From positions 310,001-374,000 of the forward strand of contig JAEUUO010000007.1 in assembly GCA_016787575.1 (NCBI GenBank): a stretch of DNA of 64,000 bases, written 5' to 3'. Position 1 is the stretch's first letter, and each line of letters begins with the position of its first letter. Shown here one piece after another: positions 57,668-64,000 of this stretch. Below the pieces are notes generated by a model that saw only the letters and a list, made by a program, of their open reading frames with translations, did not search any database and was not told the DNA's origin. The stretch comes from Saprospiraceae bacterium (GTDB lineage Bacteria > Bacteroidota > Bacteroidia > Chitinophagales > Saprospiraceae). Position numbers and translations under genes: made by a program.

Positions 57668-58696
57668 TTAAAAACGTGGGCAGAAAACTTTTGGTTTCGG
57701 ATTTGGCTTCTTTGTAATATTGCCCGTGTACATGATCCCCAACTCAATGGCTCCAAATCCAGATGGATCCTGTGCTTTTGTCAATCCGGAAACTGTTTTG
57801 TCATAGCCTATTTGCGCTTTGATTTTACCATAATTCATTCCTGCCATAATTTGCAGTGCATCTCCGAAACGGTATCCGAGACCTGCATTCAAGCGAACTT
57901 TCTTTTCGACATTAAATAAATAACTTGCCATGCATTGTGCAACCGTTTCATTAAATTTATCAAGGTTGCGCAACCAAAACATAGGTGTTAAATCAACTTT
58001 CTCATTCAAATGATATTCCAAAGAACCATGGGCAGACCATAACATTTTTAATTTGTAAGAACCGGTCCCTCCGGATAGACTAAAATTAGGTTGGGTAATG
58101 TGAGCAGAAGAAAGTCCAACTTTAATCAAATGCTTTTTTACAGAAATAGGAGTTGTAAAAACCAATCCGCCTGAAATGTCTTGATAATTAGCTTTACCGG
58201 ATTGCAATTTTGAATCATCGGGTGAACTGGATGCACCAGAATCCAACTCATCTAAAAAATTTGCTTTTTCGGGATTCTTCGCATTTAAACTGACCCCTCC
58301 AAATTGGGCTCCTATAGCTAAATCTCCTTTGCCAATTCCCAGGTGATAGGCTCCGGAAGCCAGAAATCCGCCCTTTCCTAGATTGATTTCACCAGTTCTA
58401 TCTTGAAAAAACGAGATAGCCAGAGAAGTCCAATCTTTTGCACGAAATGCAAATCCAAAATTAACATCCATTCCAAACAAAGGTGTCCTGTATAAGGAAC
58501 CAGCACTGCCAATGGAAGCGCCCTGATCACGATAAATTCCACTCAATCTAAAGGTTCCGAAAAAACCACCGGTATTGGCCGGATTTACATGAATAGGAGC
58601 AAATTCATACTGGGTAAAGTGCAAATCTTGTGAAAAAAGACTTGAACAGATCAGTGAACTTACCAGAAATACAGCCAGATTAAGGTTTTGCTTCAT
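57668..58696 (-). CDS. PorP/SprF family outer-membrane protein
   Basis: 342 residues from ATG at 58696 (MKQNLNLAVFLVSSLICSSLFSQDLHFTQY). DLHFTQYEFAPIHVNPANTGGF is the classic PorP/SprF start, followed by barrel strands to the C-terminal Phe (KVFCPRF). SprF/PorP proteins work with T9SS, often in the export or anchoring of type B cargo. It is encoded directly upstream of the PorE-like gene. Confidence 0.92.
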   Translation of the reverse strand: MKQNLNLAVFLVSSLICSSLFSQDLHFTQYEFAPIHVNPANTGGFFGTFRLSGIYRDQGASIGSAGSLYRTPLFGMDVNFGFAFRAKDWTSLAISFFQDRTGEINLGKGGFLASGAYHLGIGKGDLAIGAQFGGVSLNAKNPEKANFLDELDSGASSSPDDSKLQSGKANYQDISGGLVFTTPISVKKHLIKVGLSSAHITQPNFSLSGGTGSYKLKMLWSAHGSLEYHLNEKVDLTPMFWLRNLDKFNETVAQCMASYLFNVEKKVRLNAGLGYRFGDALQIMAGMNYGKIKAQIGYDKTVSGLTKAQDPSGFGAIELGIMYTGNITKKPNPKPKVFCPRF

Positions 58697-58803
58697 ACAT
58701 CCCAATTAAGGTCGAAATATACTGCTATTTCACCGTTGGTTTAAGGGCTGAAGCCAAAGAATTAGAAATTTAACAAATAAGTACTTCAGCTATTCCTTTT
58801 CTT

Positions 58804-58829
58804 AAACATAGGGTTTAAACTCTATGTTT
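58804..58829. repeat. Palindrome AAACATAG..CTATGTTT with related copy at 58889
   Basis: AAACATAG and CTATGTTT with an inner GTTT/AAAC form a hairpin with one G-T pair. A second palindrome (AGAGGG-N6-CCCTCT, 58889-58906) follows. Both are continued by the shared word TGTTTGNCCAATC, so they are diverged copies of one element. Confidence 0.65.
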
Positions 58830-58961
58830 GCCCAATCCCAGAAAACATTTGATTTCAATGTAAAATCAATTCCCCTCTTTATCTCAATAGAGGGATTCAA
58901 CCCTCTGTTTGACCAATCGAAATGGAAAAGCTGCTTTCCTTAAAAATTAAACGCTTTACTT

Positions 58962-59705
58962 TTAAAATGAATCCGTTTTCAAAAATTGCAATAAATTGGA
59001 TTGACTGGAATAAGTTGCAGAAATATTCTCTTTTGTAAATACAGTTTTCGTATCTCCATAAGCCATTAATTTCTGGTTGATCAAAATGACCCGATCAAAA
59101 TACATCATTACACTGTCCAGATCATGATGCACTACTAACACAGTTTTACCTTTTGAAACGAGATCCTTTAATATATCAATGATTTTATTTTCTGTTTTAA
59201 TGTCAACACCCACAAAAGGTTCATCCATCAATAAAATTTCAGACTGTTGACACAAAGCCCTGGCCAAAAATACACGTTGCTGCTGTCCACCTGACAATTC
59301 ACCGATTTGCCGATCTTTGAGTTTCATGATATCCAGTTGATCCAATGCTTCATAAATAATGTTCCGGTCAGTGTCATCCAGACGATCCAATAACTTTTTA
59401 TGAGGAAATCTTCCCATTGATACAATATCGTAAACAGTAGCCGGAAATTGCCAATCGACTTCATCCCGTTGTGGGACATAGGCAATTTTAGTCAACATCT
59501 CTTTGGAGACAGAACCTAAAATTTTGATTTCGCCGGCATTGGGTTCTACTTCCTTTAATATGGACTTAAAAAGTGTGGATTTGCCAGCACCATTTGGACC
59601 AATTAAACCATAAATAAATCCAGCTTCGATTTTTAAATAAATATTGCTAAGAACTCTTTTATGTTCATATGCAACAGAGAGTCCATTGATTTCAATTGAA
59701 TACAT
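58962..59705 (-). CDS. Metal ABC transporter ATPase (Mn/Zn type)
   Basis: 247 residues from ATG at 59705, whose A is also the last base of the upstream stop (TGATG). Walker A is GPNGAGKST at 36-44, the signature LSGGQQQR near 140, and Walker B ILLMDEP. The sequence (SIEINGLSVAYEHKRVLSNIYLKIEAG) fits the MntB/ZnuC branch of divalent-metal importers. It is the third gene of a repressor-binding protein-ATPase operon, but the expected membrane permease gene is not present downstream. Confidence 0.9.
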   Translation of the reverse strand: MYSIEINGLSVAYEHKRVLSNIYLKIEAGFIYGLIGPNGAGKSTLFKSILKEVEPNAGEIKILGSVSKEMLTKIAYVPQRDEVDWQFPATVYDIVSMGRFPHKKLLDRLDDTDRNIIYEALDQLDIMKLKDRQIGELSGGQQQRVFLARALCQQSEILLMDEPFVGVDIKTENKIIDILKDLVSKGKTVLVVHHDLDSVMMYFDRVILINQKLMAYGDTKTVFTKENISATYSSQSNLLQFLKTDSF

Positions 59706-60697
59706 CAGTTGGATCGTTTTTTTATTACTACAAATAGGGCAAGTGCAATCAACGCAATCGGAATCAGAAAAAACCACATACTGGTTTTTGATTCTTTTTC
59801 AGCTGTTTTAAGATTTGACTGAATTGTATTTTTACTCAATGCATCTGCAATGGTATTGGCATTATTTTTTAATAAATTAATATAAGTATTTGCCGGACTC
59901 TTTTCATCCCCGAGTGAATCAGCAAATAATTTTCCACCAATGCTGATGTTATTTTCACGGCTGATTTGCTCCATCAGTTTTGGATTGATCGTGCTTTCGA
60001 TAAAAATTGCAGGTATTTTACGGTCTTTGATCAATTGATTGACACGCATAAAATCACCGGTTTGTACATCTGCTTCAGTTGATGTACCTATCAAGGATTC
60101 TACCTGAAGTCCATACCGGTTTCCAAAATAATGAAAAGCATCGTGTGAGGTAATTAGTATACGTTGTTGTTCAGGGATTGAATTTATTTTATCCAAAATG
60201 TATTGATGTAGGGCTTCCAATTCTTTTTTATACGAATCAAAATTACTTTGATATATTACAGCATGCTCCGGATCAAATGAAATCAAAGCTTTTGTTATGT
60301 GTTCGGAATAAATTATTCCATGCAAGGCATCCATCCAGGCGTGTGGGTCGGTTGAATTTTTAAAATGCGGATTTGTAATGGGCACTATACCTCCTGTAAT
60401 AATTACAGATTGTGCCTTGGTTCCAGATGAATTAATTAATTTTTGAAGCCAGCCTTCAAATGTAAATCCATTTATAAAAATAAGATCCGCTTCATTTACT
60501 TTTCGCACATCATTGGGTGTTGGTTCGTATAAATGGGGATCTGAGCCAATTGGAACGATGGTTTCCACATCGATTAAATCACCTCCAATATGGCGGGCCA
60601 TATCAGCCCACATCGAGGCGGTTGCCAAAACTTTGGGCTTGGCATGCAATGAACCAATCAGTAAAAACACAAGAATCGTAAAAAGTAAATGCTTCAT
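59705..60697 (-). CDS. Metal ABC transporter substrate-binding protein (TroA/ZnuA family) with C-terminal membrane anchor
   Basis: 330 residues: a signal peptide ending LHAK, then the cluster A-I/TroA fold with metal ligands in GSDPHLYEP, TDPHAWMDA, TSHDAFHYFG and LFADSLGD. There is no long His-rich loop as in many zinc-specific ZnuA proteins, so Mn(II) is at least as likely as Zn(II). Unusually, residues about 308-326 form a hydrophobic helix followed by KKRSN, an apparent C-terminal membrane anchor in place of a lipid. It lies 10 bp after the repressor gene. Confidence 0.88.
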   Translation of the reverse strand: MKHLLFTILVFLLIGSLHAKPKVLATASMWADMARHIGGDLIDVETIVPIGSDPHLYEPTPNDVRKVNEADLIFINGFTFEGWLQKLINSSGTKAQSVIITGGIVPITNPHFKNSTDPHAWMDALHGIIYSEHITKALISFDPEHAVIYQSNFDSYKKELEALHQYILDKINSIPEQQRILITSHDAFHYFGNRYGLQVESLIGTSTEADVQTGDFMRVNQLIKDRKIPAIFIESTINPKLMEQISRENNISIGGKLFADSLGDEKSPANTYINLLKNNANTIADALSKNTIQSNLKTAEKESKTSMWFFLIPIALIALALFVVIKKRSN

Positions 60698-60707
60698 GGT
60701 GTTGCTT

Positions 60708-61370
60708 TTAGGGTTTGACTAAAATATCCTGAGATACTTGTTGGGTGATCAATATTTCATCACGGTCAGCAATTTGAAGTCGTAAGGATTGGTCATAGGC
60801 TTGTTTACTCAAAATGGTTAACTGAACTCCGGGTTTCAAATGAATGCTGTCCAGATATTTTAAAAAATCTGCCTGGTGTCGTCGAACTCCCAGCATGGTC
60901 AGTTTTTTACCGGTCTCCTGTACTGAGGATAAACTGACTTGATTGCGATACGTAAAATTGCCATTTTCATTGGGGATGGGATCTCCATGTGGATCAAATT
61001 TGGGATAGCCTAGAAATTCATCCAGTCGTTCGATCAGCAAATAGGATTGAATGTGTTCCAATTGTTCTGCAACATCATGGACTTCGTCCCAGTTAAAACC
61101 CAGTTTATCATGCAAAAAAACTTCCCAAAGCCGGTGTTTACGCAACAACATAATGGCTAATTTCTGGCCTTCTCTGGTTAAACTGACCCCATAATATTTT
61201 TCATAACTTAAGAGCGATTTGTCTGTTAGTTTCTTGATCATATCTGTTACTGATGCGCTGCTGGTCCCGAGTTCGTCAGCAATGGATTTTGTACTAACCG
61301 TTTGATCTGCAGTATGTTGAGTAATTTTATAAATGGCTTTAAGGTAATTTTCTTCCGCTTGAGTAAACAT
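60708..61370 (-). CDS. DtxR/MntR family metal-dependent repressor
   Basis: 220 residues: an N-terminal winged HTH (about 1-65; SIADELGTSSASVTDMIKKL is the recognition region), a metal-binding dimerisation domain (about 70-145; KHRLWEVFLHDKLGF, VHDVAEQLEHI, GYPKFDPHGDPIP), and a C-terminal FeoA/SH3-like domain (about 155-218). Members bind Mn(II) or Fe(II) and then repress uptake genes. It heads the operon with the binding protein and ATPase, and a perfect inverted repeat overlaps its promoter, indicating autoregulation. Confidence 0.9.
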   Translation of the reverse strand: MFTQAEENYLKAIYKITQHTADQTVSTKSIADELGTSSASVTDMIKKLTDKSLLSYEKYYGVSLTREGQKLAIMLLRKHRLWEVFLHDKLGFNWDEVHDVAEQLEHIQSYLLIERLDEFLGYPKFDPHGDPIPNENGNFTYRNQVSLSSVQETGKKLTMLGVRRHQADFLKYLDSIHLKPGVQLTILSKQAYDQSLRLQIADRDEILITQQVSQDILVKP

Positions 61371-61379
61371 CGCATTAAA

Positions 61380-61419
61380 ATTTTAGACAAAACTAAAATA
61401 TATATTAAATAAAACCAAA
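61380..61419 (-). promoter_or_regulatory. Promoter with embedded DtxR/MntR-type operator
   Basis: On the minus strand TTTG (61419-61416) and TAGTTTTG (61395-61388) are 20 bp apart, an exact Bacteroidota promoter. The perfect inverted repeat ATTTTAG-N6-CTAAAAT (61380-61399) covers the -7 element and ends 10 bp before the repressor ATG. Its TTTTAG...CTAAAA halves resemble DtxR/MntR boxes. Confidence 0.75.
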
Positions 61420-61432
61420 TTAATTTTTAAAG

Positions 61433-62011
61433 ATGAACCAAAAATTTGACGTGTTGACTGATTTAATCCATAGCCGTCGGGCCATATTTCCCCAGAATTA
61501 CAAAGCAGGCAAAATTGCTCCGGAAATTCTGGATGCAATCCTTGAAAATGCCAGGTGGGCCCCCAATCACAAAAAAACAGAGCCATGGCGTTTTGTACTC
61601 ATTGAAAATGAGGCGTTAAAAGAATTATCTGAATTTCTTTCAAACCGTTATAAACTGAATACAAGCACAGAAAATTTTGACCCTATTAAGTTTAAAAAGG
61701 CTGGAGAAAAGCCATTGCAAGCTGCTGCAGTTATTGCTATCTGTATTCAAAGAAGCCCGGCAAGTCATATTCCGGAATGGGAAGAAACAGCGGCCTTGGC
61801 TTGCGCAGTGCAAAATATTTGGCTGAGTTGTACAGCATTAGGAATTGGATCCTATTGGAGTAGTCCGGATGCAATCCATCATATGAAAGACTTTCTAAGG
61901 CTCTCTGAAAATGAATCTTGTCTGGGCTTGTTTTTTATGGGCTGGTCAGATTATGAAGCTCCCGTTCCAAACAGAAAACCTTTGTCAGAAATTGTGAGAA
62001 GAATGGGATGA
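61433..62011 (+). CDS. Nitroreductase family protein (YdjA-like)
   Basis: 192 residues. FMN-binding features: SRRAIFPQNYKAGKI at the N-terminus, ARWAPNHKKTEPWRFVLI, and the C-terminal GIGSYWSSPDAI and LFFMGWSDYE. It is the small YdjA-like type, which uses NAD(P)H and FMN; the substrate is unknown. It is divergent from the metal-repressor operon with only 62 bp between starts, so the operator may also affect it. Confidence 0.9.
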   Translation: MNQKFDVLTDLIHSRRAIFPQNYKAGKIAPEILDAILENARWAPNHKKTEPWRFVLIENEALKELSEFLSNRYKLNTSTENFDPIKFKKAGEKPLQAAAVIAICIQRSPASHIPEWEETAALACAVQNIWLSCTALGIGSYWSSPDAIHHMKDFLRLSENESCLGLFFMGWSDYEAPVPNRKPLSEIVRRMG

Positions 62012-62022
62012 AAGGAGAGGAT

Positions 62023-62069
62023 TAGCTGGTAGACTCTTAGACTATTAGGCTTTTGGGCTTTCAAGCTCA
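62023..62069 (+). repeat. TAG-rich units after the nitroreductase stop
   Basis: TAGCTGG followed by the 8-bp units TAGACTCT, TAGACTAT, TAGGCTTT, TGGGCTTT, CAAGCTCA. It begins 11 bp after the stop codon and resembles the post-stop heptad arrays, but with 8-bp register. Confidence 0.55.
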
Positions 62070-62118
62070 TTAAGAAGAATGCTTTGATAAAGAATTGTTA
62101 CATTTTAAAATTTGAATG

Positions 62119-62158
62119 ATTGCAGAATTTTAGGATTTCAGAATTGTAGCATTTCCCG
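62119..62158 (+). repeat. 8-bp array F, five units
   Basis: Units ATTGCAGA, ATTTTAGG, ATTTCAGA, ATTGTAGC, ATTTCCCG, continued by the hairpin GAAAG-ACTTC-CTTTC (62158-62172). Confidence 0.78.
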
Positions 62159-62179
62159 AAAGACTTCCTTTCTATAGAC

Positions 62180-62219
62180 TTTGCAGGATTTTAGGATTGC
62201 AGAATTGCAATATTTCCCG
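62180..62219 (+). repeat. 8-bp array G, five units
   Basis: Units TTTGCAGG, ATTTTAGG, ATTGCAGA, ATTGCAAT, ATTTCCCG, continued by the hairpin GACAG-ACTTC-CTGTC (62219-62233). Arrays F and G with their hairpins form a 61-bp direct duplication with changes. Confidence 0.78.
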
Positions 62220-62244
62220 ACAGACTTCCTGTCTTATTCACACA

Positions 62245-64000
62245 TCACCTAACTAAAGTTAAATCATACGTCTTCTTAACAAAACTTCCATCCGGATTTA
62301 GCCATTCCATATAACATACATAAACTCCTACACCAGCTAATTGATTATTGATACGCCCATTCCAACCTTCGGTTTCTTCGTTGGTTTTTATATTTGATTT
62401 GTTGTATACTCTATTGCCCCATCGGTCAAAAATTTGAAAATTTGTAAGCTGTTTTGATTCTCTGCTTTGGGGGTAATACCAGTCATTAATTCCATCTCCG
62501 TTTGGTGAAAAACTAGTGGGTACATAAACCGAATTATTATCAATTACTACAAGTTGTAATACATATTGTTTTTCACATCCAATTTCATCTGTAACTTTTA
62601 TTAGATATTGGGTCGTATGATTTCCTGTTATGACAAATACACTGTCATTCAGTTTTCCAATTCCGTCTTCAGGATCAAACTTGATCTCTTTTATAGTGAT
62701 AGAATCTATCTTAATAATTATTTGCCGGCTTTCTCCTTTTTCCAATTGTATTTGAGAAGGTAAACTTATACTCCAAACCGGTGGATCCTTGAGTGCAATT
62801 GTATCCAAATATTCGCATCCATTTTCATCTAGTAGTTTTAAATAATAAACTCCCGCATTTAAATTGTTATACAATCCGTTAGCCTGTATTTTAGTGTTTA
62901 ATTCGTATTTTACGATTGCTGGAATTTTGGATGGATTCTTAATCTCAATGATTCCATTTTGCTCTCCAGAACAGATTGGCGGATAACTATTTAATTGATA
63001 TGTTGCTTCAGGCGCTTTTCTTATCGTAATTACCCCATAACTTTCACAATCGTTTTCATTCGTTAAGGTCAAACTGTATTGCCCTGGTTGCGTTACTTCA
63101 ATTTGTTGGCTGTTTGCTCCGGTTGACCATTTATATGTTGTACTTACATTGGATTGTAAAATCGTTTTTAGGCCTTCACATAAAAGTGTGTCTCCACTAA
63201 TTTTTATTTGGGGGTTGCTCAGTTTATCAACCCGAATGTATTCGATGGTATCGCAAGATTGGTTTGATGCAATGCTCAGCACTGCAGTGTCGCCAGCATT
63301 AAAATCAATACCTTTGTAACTAATCTTTTTGTTTTCACAAGTTTGCAGAATAGTCCTCTTTTGTGGACTGCTGCGCTCGAGTAAATTAATCAGAATCAAA
63401 CTATCACAGCCTGTTATATTATAAATTGTATCTTGTATTGTCTGACCGACCTGGTAGTTTTTTCCTTTATAATTATAATCTTTAAATGGACATACACTAT
63501 CAATTGCTGTTCTTAGATATAATTGTCCGGATAATTTTAACTCAATACTATCTGTACTGACACATCCATCAATCGAATTTACTTTGATTTTAAAAATTCC
63601 AGGGGCTTGAATATACCTTTGCTTGCTAGTCTGTCCGTCACTCCATTCAACATCCATCAATAAACTATCTTGTAAGTCTATCCACACACGATCTCCTTTA
63701 CATAAATAGTGATCAGGTCCTAAATCTAACAAAACCGATCTTCCTTTATGCACAGCCAATTGCGCTGTATCGGATCCACAATACGCATCCTGGGTAATAT
63801 ATTGGTAACTTCCTAATGTATCAATTGATATATCAAAAAGGTTGGTACCACTTACAAATTGTGGAGACCACCACCCACCGTTTTGTGAACCACTCAAGAT
63901 TATACTTGCGTCTGATAGAATATTGGCTTCACAGATAACGATTGAAGTATCTCTTCCACTAAATGGTTTGTGACCAACTTTAAGATAACTACTTACCCAT
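62245..64000 (-). CDS. T9SS type B (CHU_C) secreted protein, N-terminus beyond window
   Basis: 585 codons visible; the frame is open through the right edge of the window (an internal TTG near 63897 is not a credible start). The visible part contains several Ig/PKD-like repeats (for example YKWSTGANSQQIEV...GQYSLTL), a SprB-like repeat (PPICSGEQNGIIEIKNP, LNAGVYYLKLLDENGC), and at the end the type B sorting domain (FSPNGDGINDWYYP, FQIFDRWGNRVYN, EGWNGRINNQ, YDLTLVR). It should be exported by T9SS and attached to the surface. Role unknown, probably adhesive or matrix-forming. Confidence 0.87.
   Translation of the reverse strand, partial: WVSSYLKVGHKPFSGRDTSIVICEANILSDASIILSGSQNGGWWSPQFVSGTNLFDISIDTLGSYQYITQDAYCGSDTAQLAVHKGRSVLLDLGPDHYLCKGDRVWIDLQDSLLMDVEWSDGQTSKQRYIQAPGIFKIKVNSIDGCVSTDSIELKLSGQLYLRTAIDSVCPFKDYNYKGKNYQVGQTIQDTIYNITGCDSLILINLLERSSPQKRTILQTCENKKISYKGIDFNAGDTAVLSIASNQSCDTIEYIRVDKLSNPQIKISGDTLLCEGLKTILQSNVSTTYKWSTGANSQQIEVTQPGQYSLTLTNENDCESYGVITIRKAPEATYQLNSYPPICSGEQNGIIEIKNPSKIPAIVKYELNTKIQANGLYNNLNAGVYYLKLLDENGCEYLDTIALKDPPVWSISLPSQIQLEKGESRQIIIKIDSITIKEIKFDPEDGIGKLNDSVFVITGNHTTQYLIKVTDEIGCEKQYVLQLVVIDNNSVYVPTSFSPNGDGINDWYYPQSRESKQLTNFQIFDRWGNRVYNKSNIKTNEETEGWNGRINNQLAGVGVYVCYMEWLNPDGSFVKKTYDLTLVR

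Overview
The window comes from a Bacteroidota chromosome, most likely a Saprospiria-like lineage (inferred from gene content; there is no rRNA here to test it). Support: type IX secretion sorting domains of both type A and type B, PorP/SprF and OmpA-type T9SS partners, DUF4293, OstA-like and TPR/SH3 (BatE-like) proteins, a fused CcsBA cytochrome synthase, atpD-atpC away from the other ATP synthase genes, and promoters of the TTTG-N19-21-TAnnTTTG type. Coding is dense on both strands and many genes overlap by 1-25 bases. No tRNA, rRNA, transposase or CRISPR array was seen.

Layout. 1-13 kb is mostly housekeeping: ScpA, an RsmI-like methylase, a GH16 glycanase, a polysaccharide deacetylase, GluRS, a beta-CASP metallo-beta-lactamase, a FAD oxidoreductase/OstA/TPR operon, and L21-L27. 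13.5-15.7 kb holds an EF-G paralogue that has lost canonical GTPase residues. 15.9-31.2 kb is the striking region: a b-type membrane cytochrome, a membrane-anchored ferredoxin/flavin oxidoreductase, a 23-CXXCH cytochrome, a 73-CXXCH cytochrome of 1,824 residues, an outer-membrane beta-barrel and an NrfJ-like/OB-fold lipoprotein, followed on the other strand by the CcsBA synthase that attaches haem to such proteins. 31.4-48.7 kb has secreted T9SS cargo, a BNR/sortilin-type protein, atpD-atpC, fumarase and an M16 peptidase. 48.8-55.4 kb is core metabolism and ribosome functions (CvpA, Obg, Adk, NlpC/P60, nitrilase-like amidase, L25, PRPP synthetase) plus a SET-domain protein and a four-helix-bundle protein. 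55.5-64 kb has T9SS components (OmpA/PD40 protein, PorP/SprF), a manganese/zinc ABC import operon under a DtxR-type repressor with a clear operator, a nitroreductase, and a T9SS type B protein cut by the window end.

How it fits together. The best candidate for an undescribed system is the 15.9-28.1 kb cluster. By inference it is a transmembrane electron conduit: the b-cytochrome and flavoprotein would load electrons at the inner membrane, the two giant c-cytochromes (96 CXXCH motifs in total) would form the periplasmic or cell-surface wire, and the beta-barrel would be the outer-membrane partner. Both cytochromes are built from one triheme module of about 75 residues. In the larger one, four nonaheme blocks recur at exactly 666 bp, each with at least nine additional histidines, as expected for bis-His haems.

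A second theme is intergenic: seven arrays of an 8-bp unit (ATTGYARN) and several arrays of 7-bp units carrying TAG or TAA directly after stop codons, with associated hairpins. They look like a dispersed repeat family of this genome.
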